From Symbiodinium natans (lineage: Eukaryota; Sar; Dinophyceae; Suessiales; Symbiodiniaceae), in NCBI GenBank assembly GCA_905221605.1, contig CAJNDS010002144.1:277647-339646 (forward strand): DNA of 62,000 bases, read 5' to 3'. Below the pieces are notes generated by a model that ran no database searches, was not told where the DNA came from, and saw nothing but the letters and a program-made list of their open reading frames with translations. A program made the translations under genes and the position numbers. Positions 54,778-62,000 of this stretch are shown one piece after another (the first letter of the stretch is position 1; every line of letters begins with the position of its first letter).

Positions 54778-55476
54778 ATGGGTGGAGGAGGGTCGAAGGG
54801 CAGGGGCAAGAGCAAGAGCCCAGGCCCTAAGGGCCGGAGGGGCCCGCCCACGATTGACGACGTGCAGCGCAGGCTAGTCCGATGCATGCGGCACGGCGAC
54901 GCTGGTTGCAGAGGCCGGTTCGCTCTGGGCGGCCTCTACCCGGTTGATGAGTTGATCGAGCAACTTGGCATCACCATCAACCAGTACAACCAGGCGGTCG
55001 CGCACGACGCCAACCAGCGGAAGCCGAGGTTGGATACCTCGCACGCTGGCTTCCTGCGTGCCTTCCAAGGCCACTCGGCGGATTGCGGCCATCCTATGGG
55101 GTTCATGATGGAGGGTCTGAGTGAGACCGCCATCAACGAGCTTATAGACCGGGATGGCCCGGCCATGTGGCACGGCACGGACCTGCATGTCGTGCCGAGC
55201 CTGATTCAGAACGGCTTGATCCCCGGCGGCGGGCCGGGAGGCCGCCTCGGGGTGCACTACGTCCTAGGCCACTGCCCCACGCAGTGGGAGGACGGGAGAC
55301 GCGGGTTCCGCCGCGGGTCGACTTGCATAGTCGAAGTCCGGCTGGCGGTCCTGCGGGACGCCGGAGTGCTATCTATTCGGGAGCGGATGGGGTGGCCCTC
55401 ACTGGCCAGATTAGAGCCACCGGCATCTCCCGCATCTGGGCACTCCTTAAGGGCTCGCCTGTTTACTCAGTCTTGA
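54778..55476 (+). CDS. Tpt1/KptA-like RNA 2'-phosphotransferase
   Basis: ATG 54778 (GCCGCGATGG context) gives MGGGGSKGRGKSKS, a good N-myristoylation signal (Gly2, Ser6, Lys7) with a basic follow-up, hence this start. The domain has the family's landmarks in order: CMRHGDAG (Arg38, His39), GLYPVDELI, FLRAFQGHS (Arg94), MWHGTDLHVVPSLIQNGLIP (split motif HGT then GL) and GGRLGVHYVLG (Arg156). The catalytic R-H-R-R set known for Tpt1 is intact. Tpt1 transfers an RNA splice-junction 2'-phosphate to NAD+. The C-terminal strand expected next (YSGADGVALTGQI) is present but one frame back, from 55374, so the printed frame ends in 33 aberrant residues. A one-base deletion, sequencing error or -1 frameshift near 55372 explains it. 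It is upstream-continuous with ORF2, so it might also be released from a polyprotein. Confidence 0.82.
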   Translation: MGGGGSKGRGKSKSPGPKGRRGPPTIDDVQRRLVRCMRHGDAGCRGRFALGGLYPVDELIEQLGITINQYNQAVAHDANQRKPRLDTSHAGFLRAFQGHSADCGHPMGFMMEGLSETAINELIDRDGPAMWHGTDLHVVPSLIQNGLIPGGGPGGRLGVHYVLGHCPTQWEDGRRGFRRGSTCIVEVRLAVLRDAGVLSIRERMGWPSLARLEPPASPASGHSLRARLFTQS

Positions 55477-55747
55477 TTGCTGAGTTAGAAGTGGATCGGT
55501 TGATCCAGCATGTCGACCTAAGGAGTTTAGGCGACACCAGTGCGGGTCCACACCCGCCGTTGGGGCGAGGACCGAGACTGGGCACGGTCCAGGCGTCCCA
55601 AGCTGCTGCGGCCAGCAGTTGCGCGGCGAGCTCCTCGACGGTTGTGCTGGCCCCTGCGGGCCGTGTCATGGCCGCGGGGGCCGCCCAACCTGTTACCCCT
55701 CCTAAGGCCGCGCCTAAGGCCAAAGGGCGACCCTCAGGGGCTCCTAA
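55374..55747 (+). CDS. -1-frame continuation of the Tpt1-like protein and linker
   Basis: Reads YSGADGVALTGQIRATGISR, then helical sequence (SVLIAELEVDRLIQHVDL), then a Pro/Ala/Lys-rich linker (PPKAAPKAKGRPSGAPK). It contains one 21-bp motif at 55656-55676. Near 55748 the plausible coding frame moves by another -1 into ORF3 (DFDRSAKPKVYPRRN). Two -1 changes in 380 bp would join the Tpt1-like domain to ORF3 as one protein. Confidence 0.5.
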
Positions 55748-58700
55748 GACTTCGATCGTTCAGCGAAGCCCAAGGTGTACCCTAGGCGCAACGTCCCTGG
55801 CCCCAATGTCCTCGAGGCCGAAGACTCGCTCGAGGAAGAGGCAGCCCAAGAAGCTGAAGGTGTCGAGGAAGATAGTTCCAGCTCGGATCTTCCCGACACG
55901 CGGGCGCCTCCAGCCGCGGTCAAGGTGAAGGAGGACGAGGAGCCCGCTGATGGGGCCCATGCCGAGAGCGCAGAGGAAGGGTTCCTCGAGCTCGGCCAAA
56001 CGGTGGTCAGCAGCGCGAAGGAGTACCTCGCGCGGTCCGAAGCTCTTCTGAGAGCGCAGAAGCTCCAGTCGAAGATACTGGAGGTGGCGGGAACCGCGAT
56101 GGTGAAGCTAGAGAAGATCACCAAGCGTGAGGAATCCCTCAAAACACTGCGCCGAGAGGGAGAGAGTCGGGCGGCCGGGGAAGGCGCCGACGGGGAAGAG
56201 GTGTCTGACGATGGTCAGGACGCCCCCGGGGTTGCGGGGTCGAGCAGTTCCGCCAGGCCTTCAGGAGGCGGGACCGCCCAGTCCGCCCCGGCCCCAGAGG
56301 AGCCTCGCCCCAACGCTGACGGCCACTATGGATGCTCAGCTCCTGGATGCGGGCTGGCCTTTGAGTCGCTGGTGCAGTACCACTTGCATCAGGCGGCCTG
56401 CCATGGCGCCTCTCTTCCGCCCAACCTGGGGATCAGCCCCTCCGCACCTCTTGACCCTTTTCGTCAAGACTGGCGGGGACGGTTGTTCCGCCGAGGAAAG
56501 GACGGTGAGTATGGGGAGGTGCCCATGCTCCGAGTGATTCGGTACCACAAAGCCAATGGGTACGATCACTCGAAGGTCCCGCTCCTGAAGAGAGGGGACC
56601 GAATCCAGCTTGAGGACGGGTCGCACCACATTTATGGTGGTAGTCATCCGCCGGGGTGGCTTCGCGATGACCCGGAGCTGGATCCCGCTCCAGAGAGCAG
56701 CAGTGGAGGGTCCACGCCCAAGAGCGAGCCCAAAGAGGAGGCCGAGCCGAGACCTCCGCGGGAAGCAGCTCCGCGCGGGCGGGCCCTCGAGCCGCCGAAG
56801 GGCGACGTTCAGCAACGCCTTGCGGAGCGTCATTCCAAACGGGATTATTCGCCAGACCTGGTGACGCCTCTTGACGATCTCCATGCCCAGGAGATCGATT
56901 CCTTCTTCGCGGGCGACCCAGCCGCGGACAGCCTTGACGTCATTCTGATGCGCGCCGAGGTTCGCACTGAGTCCCACCTCAAAGTTGGCCGGGAGGAGGA
57001 AGAGCCCCTGGTCAAGGAGGAACAGGAGGAGGAAGCTGAGGTCGTCAAAGACGAGGAGGTATCGGTTGAGATGGAGGAGGGCACCGCGGATGAGGCGGAC
57101 GATGTCGCCCTCCCAGCCAACCGAGCCTACGTCGAAGGCCGCTTTTACCCCTACGGCAGCTGGCGGTGCTTCTTCTGCGAAGCCATTAACCCGGTCACCG
57201 AGGACCAGTGCCTCACCACGCACGCGGGCGGCCCGAACGCGGGCGCCCCGTGCGACGGCCGATGGATCAACGGGATCGACATCGGGTGGTGGGAGGTAGA
57301 TCCTCAAACCGCGCCGGAGCAATGGCGGCGGAGGTTTTCTGCCGAAGAGCTTGAAGAACAGCAAGCGCGGGCAGATGCCGCGAGGCTTCTCAGCGATGAG
57401 GAACTCGCTGAAGCCCTCCAGGCGGCCGAGGAGGCGCGGGCGGCCGAGCGCGCCAAGAAGCGGGAGCGGCGCCAGGCGGAGAAGGCAGAGCGCGATGATC
57501 ACATCAGCGAGGCGCTCCGCATAGCAGGGTGGCAGTGCCCTAACTGCTATGAATGGAACCTTTCATTCAGGCAGCTGTGCTTTCGGTGCAGCACGCCTCT
57601 CCGCTTGGCAGAGGTGGTTTCCCGCGGGATCCCTGATCCGCGGCGCGGCGAAGAGAGGGACTCGGGCTCCGAAAGCAGCCAGGACGAGCTGGAGTACGAG
57701 ATCCTTCTGGCCAATCGCGCGATGGACCAAGAAACCATCCAACCTCTTCTTAGAAATAAACACAAGAAGAGGGGCGGCAAGAGACGTCGCGAAGAGGCGA
57801 CGTACGGCAAGGGCCGCGACCCTTGGGGTGCTTGGGCAGACGCCCGTGGCAAGGGCCAGGGCAAGCCGAAGGGCAGAGGCAAGTCCGATGCCAAGGGCAA
57901 GCCCAAGGGGAGGGGCAAGTACGCCTGGGGCGCTTTCGCCACGGGCATTGTTGCCGCGCTCCAACCCCGCCCAAGCACAAGCTGGGTCCCAGCCTTCCCG
58001 TGCGGGTCAGCCCGGCCGCCGCCAAGTGTTCCGCTTCCGCCGCGGACCCCCTTTTTCCTGGGTCGCGGGCTCCTCAATCGGTTGATGCACGCCCTCAACG
58101 GGAACATCAACGGTTGGTGGGGCCTGGCGGCTGCAGCGTCGGCGCCGATTGCCTTGCAGTTGCACCGCGGGGTTGTGCATGTTGTCGAGGACTCCATGCA
58201 CGCGGTTGCAACGGTTTCGGCCGACGTAGTCGAGGAAATCGGTCATGGGGCCAGGCGGACCGTGTGGGTCGCCGGAACAGCCATCACTCTGGTAGTAGTG
58301 ATTTTGTGCGGCGCTGTTCTGTGGTACGTGAGTCGTGCCGTTGCCAATCGCATTGCGCATATGCGACATGGCAACACCGCGGCCCCTGAGGCGCGGCTGT
58401 CTCAGCTCCTTGGCTCCGAAGCGACGTTTGAGGTCGCGAGCTCCAAGAAAGGGGTGACCCATAAGGTTTGGGTGCACCTCAAGGAGGAGACAGCTGCCTG
58501 TGGCTGTCGTGCTTACCTGGCAGAAGGACGTTGCGGGCATTGCGATGCCGCAATGGACACCGCTCGTTCCCTAGGGTTTTTGCACGCGGCCCAGCGAGGC
58601 GCGGGTCCTGCGCTCACAGACTCCATTCGGAGTACCGCCTCCGAAGCCCTGGCTAAGGGTAAGGTTGTGTTGGGTTTGGGGAACAGTGAAGGATGTTTCT

Positions 58701-59524
58701 CCCAACTTGCGGCCAAGAGCCGCGGGCTCTCCTGCTTTCAGGGGCTCGCGGGTCGTGACCTGGCCGCGGCCCCAGCAGATGGAGCGAGCGCAGCCCACGC
58801 ACAGTCCGGCTCCGTGCAACGTGCCGCCACTGCCACTGTGGCGCGCACACCAAGCCGGAGGAACAAGGGCCCAGCCCCCGCTAGGAGTTCTCCAGTCAAA
58901 GAAGCGGAATTCCTTGCGGGCGGGCCATACGTTCAGGCCGCCCAAACGCTGCTTGGGTCTGGAGCAGCAGAGGATGTGATCTACATCCGGGCGTACAGCT
59001 TAGATTGCCCATCCTGCATCGAGGCAATCGAAGCGTCGCTTAGCAAGGGCGCAGGCGTTCGGATTGTCGCCGACATGGGACAATGCCACCGCACCAAACT
59101 GCAGTGGCAAGCGTTGAAACGCTTGGCGGCTGCAGGCGCCGAGGTGAAGGTGGGTTGCGGCTCATCCGTGCGCGACGCCTATGCTCGCGACGGCCGCGGG
59201 GCTAAAGTAGGTACCGGTATCCAAGGGCTTCACCATGCCAAGGCCCTTTGCCTACTGCGGCCTGATGGCGCGGTGGTGCTGATTGGGAGCCTCAATTTTA
59301 CCACAAGCAGCAAAGCCAATGCGGAGGCAGGGCTTAAGCTTGAGGTCCCCAAGACGCACCCAGTCGCACAGTCCTACATCGAGGAATTCCAGAGGGTGTC
59401 GGCTGAGGCATTCTCCCTCGATGAGGCGGTTGCAAAGCGCCCTCAGTTGGAGCGAGCCAGTAGCTCCAACGTTGCTGGCAACGCCACTCGTGCCCCCAAC
59501 ACTGCTCCACAGGGTATCGAGTAG
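55748..59524 (+). CDS. Retrotransposon ORF3: zinc fingers, membrane segment, SWIM-like finger and PLD-type nuclease
   Basis: The frame opens at 55748 after TAA and has no ATG near its start (the first usable codons are GTG 55775), so it is probably read from upstream. Residues counted from 55775: acidic N-terminus; C2H2 finger (YGCSAPGCGLAF...HLHQAACH, about 185-212); RanBP2-like CxxC pairs at about 462-490 (SWRCFFCEAINP) and 586-610 (WQCPNCYEWN...CFRC); charged coiled-coil-like stretch between; Lys/Gly-rich basic tract about 690-720; one membrane helix about 830-852 (AGTAITLVVVILCGAVLWYV); SWIM-like CGC-x8-CGH about 909-922; C-terminal PLD superfamily domain with YIRAYS, VRIVADMGQ and HKD region H1154-A-K1156, Asp1164, GSLNFT. 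One HKD copy per chain, as in Zucchini/PLD6-type nucleases. The K-to-D spacing is three residues longer than usual. Confidence 0.8.
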   Translation, partial: DFDRSAKPKVYPRRNVPGPNVLEAEDSLEEEAAQEAEGVEEDSSSSDLPDTRAPPAAVKVKEDEEPADGAHAESAEEGFLELGQTVVSSAKEYLARSEALLRAQKLQSKILEVAGTAMVKLEKITKREESLKTLRREGESRAAGEGADGEEVSDDGQDAPGVAGSSSSARPSGGGTAQSAPAPEEPRPNADGHYGCSAPGCGLAFESLVQYHLHQAACHGASLPPNLGISPSAPLDPFRQDWRGRLFRRGKDGEYGEVPMLRVIRYHKANGYDHSKVPLLKRGDRIQLEDGSHHIYGGSHPPGWLRDDPELDPAPESSSGGSTPKSEPKEEAEPRPPREAAPRGRALEPPKGDVQQRLAERHSKRDYSPDLVTPLDDLHAQEIDSFFAGDPAADSLDVILMRAEVRTESHLKVGREEEEPLVKEEQEEEAEVVKDEEVSVEMEEGTADEADDVALPANRAYVEGRFYPYGSWRCFFCEAINPVTEDQCLTTHAGGPNAGAPCDGRWINGIDIGWWEVDPQTAPEQWRRRFSAEELEEQQARADAARLLSDEELAEALQAAEEARAAERAKKRERRQAEKAERDDHISEALRIAGWQCPNCYEWNLSFRQLCFRCSTPLRLAEVVSRGIPDPRRGEERDSGSESSQDELEYEILLANRAMDQETIQPLLRNKHKKRGGKRRREEATYGKGRDPWGAWADARGKGQGKPKGRGKSDAKGKPKGRGKYAWGAFATGIVAALQPRPSTSWVPAFPCGSARPPPSVPLPPRTPFFLGRGLLNRLMHALNGNINGWWGLAAAASAPIALQLHRGVVHVVEDSMHAVATVSADVVEEIGHGARRTVWVAGTAITLVVVILCGAVLWYVSRAVANRIAHMRHGNTAAPEARLSQLLGSEATFEVASSKKGVTHKVWVHLKEETAACGCRAYLAEGRCGHCDAAMDTARSLGFLHAAQRGAGPALTDSIRSTASEALAKGKVVLGLGNSEGCFSQLAAKSRGLSCFQGLAGRDLAAAPADGASAAHAQSGSVQRAATATVARTPSRRNKGPAPARSSPVKEAEFLAGGPYVQAAQTLLGSGAAEDVIYIRAYSLDCPSCIEAIEASLSKGAGVRIVADMGQCHRTKLQWQALKRLAAAGAEVKVGCGSSVRDAYARDGRGAKVGTGIQGLHHAKALCLLRPDGAVVLIGSLNFTTSSKANAEAGLKLEVPKTHPVAQSYIEEFQRVSAEAFSLDEAVAKRPQLERASSSNVAGNATRAPNTAPQGIE

Positions 59525-60148
59525 GCTGCGGCCAGTTGGCGCGGCGTGGTATGCATCCACGCATTATCAGAGCAGGCGTTGCAGCACGGCACGTTGCTTC
59601 GCCAACCTTTTGCACTTTCTTTTGCTTGACTGCGGGCGAAAAGCCGCGGCAGGTTGGAAACCTGCCCATTTTGCTTCCCCGCACCTTTCTCCTCCGCCCT
59701 GCCTGTGGCCCCTCGTGCTGAGGGTGCTCTTTTGCAGGTGCTGCGGACCGTGTCCTGGTCGCGGCAATGCGCTCGCCGAAGCGCGTGTGAGCTGCATTGC
59801 CTGCGGCACAAGCCATGTGCGCGGCTCTCGCTGAGTCTGGTAGCCCGTAGGGTAGTTCCGGATAGGTGAGTAGCCGTAGCCGTAGCTTAGGACCGGCCGT
59901 GTACAGTGTACCATCTGTACCATAGATTTCAGTGTCTGCCGTAGCAGTCCTCAAGGCACTCAGTGGGCTCTGTGTACTGGAGCCTCGACTCAGGTCGTGC
60001 AAAAGACCGGTCCGCCTGGTTTAGGCTGGTTTTGGAGGGTCGCTTGTTTGGGTCGTCTCGTTTCGCGTGTCTTCGTTTGCGGGCTTGCGCCCAAAGCCGC
60101 GACGGACGCCCGCCCTCCTTGTGGAAGTCACTCACCGGAGCCTCGGCT
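59525..60148 (+). other. 3' untranslated region of the retroelement
   Basis: About 620 bp with a 21-bp motif copy at 59743-59763. In one frame 59728-59834 reads a Cys-rich peptide (FCRCCGPCPGR ... SCIACGTSHV) ending in TGA, reminiscent of the CxxC reading in the 5' leader. No conserved gene is recognised. Confidence 0.6.
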
Positions 60149-60158
60149 GAGGGGCGAA
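60149..60158 (+). other. Polypurine tract
   Basis: GAGGGGCGAA immediately precedes the TG of the 3' LTR. It is purine-rich with one C, short, and in the correct position for plus-strand priming. Confidence 0.65.
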
Positions 60159-60467
60159 TGTGAGCTGACATGAGTGCATATGCATCTTCTGCTCTGTGAT
60201 GCATTAGGACTCGGCAGACCACCTTGTAGTTTTCCTTTGCATGTAGAGTTTTGCAATTCGTAACAATGCCAATATTTTGGCTCAAGTACCGAGCTTGTGC
60301 CTTTGAGCACGGTAGAGTCGTACAGTAGCTCTTAGGTTGCTGTGCGGTCCGACCGGACGCACTCAGGCGTAGCTGCACAAGTGCTTGAACTCGCGAAGTC
60401 GTAAAACAGCGTGACCGGGCTGTGATTGCATTGGCTTAGTGCAAGTCCAGTGCTGGTCGACTTCACA
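60159..60467 (+). repeat. 3' LTR
   Basis: 309 bp, same ends as 37883-38191 with two substitutions. It is followed by ATAT (60468-60471), matching the four bases before the 5' LTR. Confidence 0.95.
60274..60286 (+). promoter_or_regulatory. Spliced-leader relic in the 3' LTR
   Basis: Same ATTTTGGCTCAAG as at 37998-38010, unchanged. Confidence 0.8.
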
Positions 60468-61286
60468 ATATTTATTTATTTATTTATGTTCAGTTATTTA
60501 TTCATACTTATATTTACTTATTTATATACATACACATATCATATAATGTACGACAATATGAAAATATAAATATAAATATAAATGATATATATATATATGT
60601 ATATATATATAAGTATAAGTGTGTATATATATACACATGATATAATGTTTAATATAATATATTTTTTATAGTCTAACAGATAATATGTAATATATATAAT
60701 ATATTATATCTAAGATATTATATATAATATATATTAATATGTAATATGTAATATATAATAAATTATATAATATATATAATATAATAATAATACAAAATAC
60801 ATAGTACATACGACATAATAAATATATGATACATAATACATAATACATAACACATAATACATAATACAGAATACATAATATAAAAACATATAATATATAA
60901 TTCATAATACATAGTACACCAAACATAAAACATAATATAGAATTCATAATACATAATTAATACATGATACATAATACATAATACATAATACATAATACAT
61001 AATACAGAAAACGTAATACATAATGCATAATACATAATATATAATGTATAATATATAATATATAATACATAATATATAATATATAAATGTATAGTATATA
61101 ATAGGTAATGTGTAATGTAATGTGTATTATGTAATATATATATATATATGCACATACATACATACATATATATACACACACGTTGACCTTCACTATCGTG
61201 TGTATATAATATATATATATATATATTTATATTTATATTTATTGATTTTTACTTATTTGTCTAATTTAATTATTTATTTATACGCA
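60468..61286. repeat. AT-rich simple sequence, right target flank
   Basis: TTTA, ATAT and a long run of degenerate TACATAA units (about 60790-61060, on the minus strand Tyr/Ile/Met-rich spurious frames), ending with ATTTAT repeats. No gene. Confidence 0.9.
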
Positions 61287-61447
61287 TAGGACCCGCAGGA
61301 CCAGGCGGACAGACAAGCAGACCAGAGGACCAGAGGACCAGGGGACCACAAGACCAGGGGACCACGGGACCAGAGGACCGCGGGACCAGAGGACCACGGG
61401 ACCAGAGGACCACGGGACCAGAGGACCACGGGACCAGAGGACCACGC
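61287..61447. repeat. 16-bp minisatellite of GACCAGAG/GACCACGG
   Basis: About ten repeats. The right half is a regular 16-mer GACCAGAGGACCACGG made of two 8-bp half units. The left half is more irregular (ACCAGGGG, ACCACAAG). Confidence 0.92.
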
Positions 61448-61465
61448 AGGTGGGCCGGATGGCTT

Positions 61466-61550
61466 ATTTTTTTTTTGATGCCTATTATTTTTTTTATTGA
61501 TCCCTATTATTTTTCTTTTTGATGCTTATTATTTTTTTTTGATGCCTATG
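61466..61550. repeat. T-rich units related to 36748-36830 in inverse orientation
   Basis: Units of the type GATGC(C)TATTATTTTTTTT. The reverse complement gives the GCATCAAAAAAAAATAA unit seen at 36.75-36.83 kb. In both places the units lie next to CCCTGAA/CCCTGAG telomere-like sequence. Confidence 0.8.
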
Positions 61551-62000
61551 CCGAACCCTGAGCCCTGAGCCCTAAACCCTAAACCCTAAACCCTAAACCC
61601 TAAACCCTAAACCCTAAACCCTAAACCCTAAACCCTAAGTAGGGAGACGCTTGGCCTGTTTGAGTCGATGGCTGGATTTTTTCAGGCGTCCTCAATCATG
61701 GATGGCAACCGATCTCTACCAAACCCCCAACGAATAAAGGGATAGGGTTTAGGGTTTAGGGTTTAGGGTTTAGGGTTTAGGGTTTAGGGTTTAGGGTTTA
61801 GGGTTTAGGGTTTGGAGCTTGGGGCAAGCTCCGGAAGGTCCGTGGAAACTACGAAACGGGGGTACACAAAGAATAAGAGAGAGCTTGCAAACATCCTGGG
61901 GAGTAACCTAGGAACAAAAAGGGCGCCCTTTTTGGCTTTAAGCGGATTATAGGGGCACCCCAACCCTAAAAAAAGGAAATAAGGGGCTACTCCCGGTCAT
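61551..62000. repeat. CCCTAAA array, unique spacer, TTTAGGG array, family D copy
   Basis: C-rich array at 61566-61638 and G-rich array at 61743-61812 enclose a unique spacer of about 105 bp with outward telomere polarity. A family D copy (AAAAAAAGGAAATAAGGGGC, then CTACTCCCGGTC) runs to the window end from about 61967. No gene. Confidence 0.9.

Larger units (their letters stand above)
37883..60467 (+). mobile_element. 22.6-kb Ty3/gypsy-type LTR retrotransposon with permuted RT and RNA-processing cargo
   Basis: Bounded by direct 309-bp LTRs starting TGTGA and ending TCACA, with a tRNA-Pro-type primer binding site two bases inside the left LTR and a purine tract just before the right LTR. Domain order on the plus strand is: Gag with two CCCH fingers, retropepsin-like protease, RT thumb plus RNase H, integrase, a degenerate Rossmann-like domain, RT fingers/palm, Tpt1-like phosphotransferase, then a reading frame with zinc fingers, a membrane segment and a PLD-type nuclease. 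The integrase H2C2 and GPY/F-like regions and the RT thumb are of gypsy type. The LTRs differ at two of 309 positions, so insertion was recent. Gag is interrupted by a 5.3-kb DNA element. Three successive reading-frame changes of -1 are needed to read all of it. It lies in AT-rich simple DNA. Confidence 0.9.

Noticed and set aside
54531-54830. Small plus-strand frame LRAVPWPRG repeats
   Set aside because: Reading of the 21-bp motif copies. The motif is conserved across different frames, so the signal is nucleic acid, not protein.
56336-57502. 388-codon minus-strand frame opposite ORF3
   Set aside because: Antisense shadow of acidic, GC-rich coding DNA. The plus strand carries zinc fingers in the region.
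58007-60002. Minus-strand frames over the end of ORF3 and the 3' UTR
   Set aside because: No recognisable content, and they overlap the PLD-like domain and LTR-proximal signals on the plus strand.
60666-61193. Tyr/Ile/Met-rich membrane-like minus-strand proteins
   Set aside because: Translation of AT-rich TACATAA simple repeats.

Overview
This window looks like nuclear DNA of a dinoflagellate, most likely Symbiodiniaceae-like. Three things point that way. (1) Plant-type telomere repeats (TTTAGGG/CCCTAAA) are scattered through the interior of the window in both orientations. (2) Both LTRs of a large retroelement contain a 13-base exact match to the 3' end of the dinoflagellate spliced leader. 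(3) The retroelement is GC-rich and uses CCCH zinc fingers in Gag. No housekeeping gene, rRNA or tRNA gene was recognised.

Layout. 1-37,620 is a gene-poor mosaic: short unique spacers (about 50-400 bp) alternate with interstitial telomere-like arrays and their variants (TTTAGGGG, TTTTAGGG, TTTGGGG, and a 9-mer CCCTCTAAA). It also holds microsatellites, homopolymer runs and several small dispersed repeat families, some of which occur two to five times. Embedded in it are a 2.4-kb TA-flanked inverted-repeat element (18,015-20,383) and minus-strand fragments of protein-coding genes (about 15.7-16.3 kb and 32.87-33.15 kb). A tandemly duplicated block lies at 36.97-37.62 kb, followed by AT-rich simple sequence.

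37,883-60,467 is the centrepiece: an apparently complete, 22.6-kb LTR retrotransposon. It has 309-bp LTRs that differ at two positions, a tRNA-Pro-type primer binding site, a short purine tract, and Ty3/gypsy-type protease, RT, RNase H and integrase. Its N-terminal Gag coding region is split by a 5.3-kb TIR element (38,536-43,833) inserted at TA. That insert carries a captured, intron-bearing minus-strand gene and a nested 174-bp MITE. Removing the insert restores the Gag frame exactly.

The retroelement is unusual in four ways. The RT is split and permuted: thumb plus RNase H lie upstream of integrase in ORF1, while fingers plus palm (motifs A, B and C with YVDD) lie downstream of integrase in ORF2. 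It carries a Tpt1/KptA-like RNA 2'-phosphotransferase domain behind an N-myristoylation-like start. It carries a large third reading frame with several zinc fingers, one membrane segment, a SWIM-like finger and a PLD/Zucchini-like HKD nuclease domain. A 21-bp GC-rich motif recurs eight times in different reading frames.

Together the genes suggest a retroelement that packs RNA-processing and RNA-repair enzymes with its replication machinery. A testable but speculative idea is that RNA rearrangement (back-splicing or ligation) rejoins the two RT halves. Beyond 60,468 the window returns to AT-rich simple DNA, a 16-bp minisatellite and telomere-like arrays.
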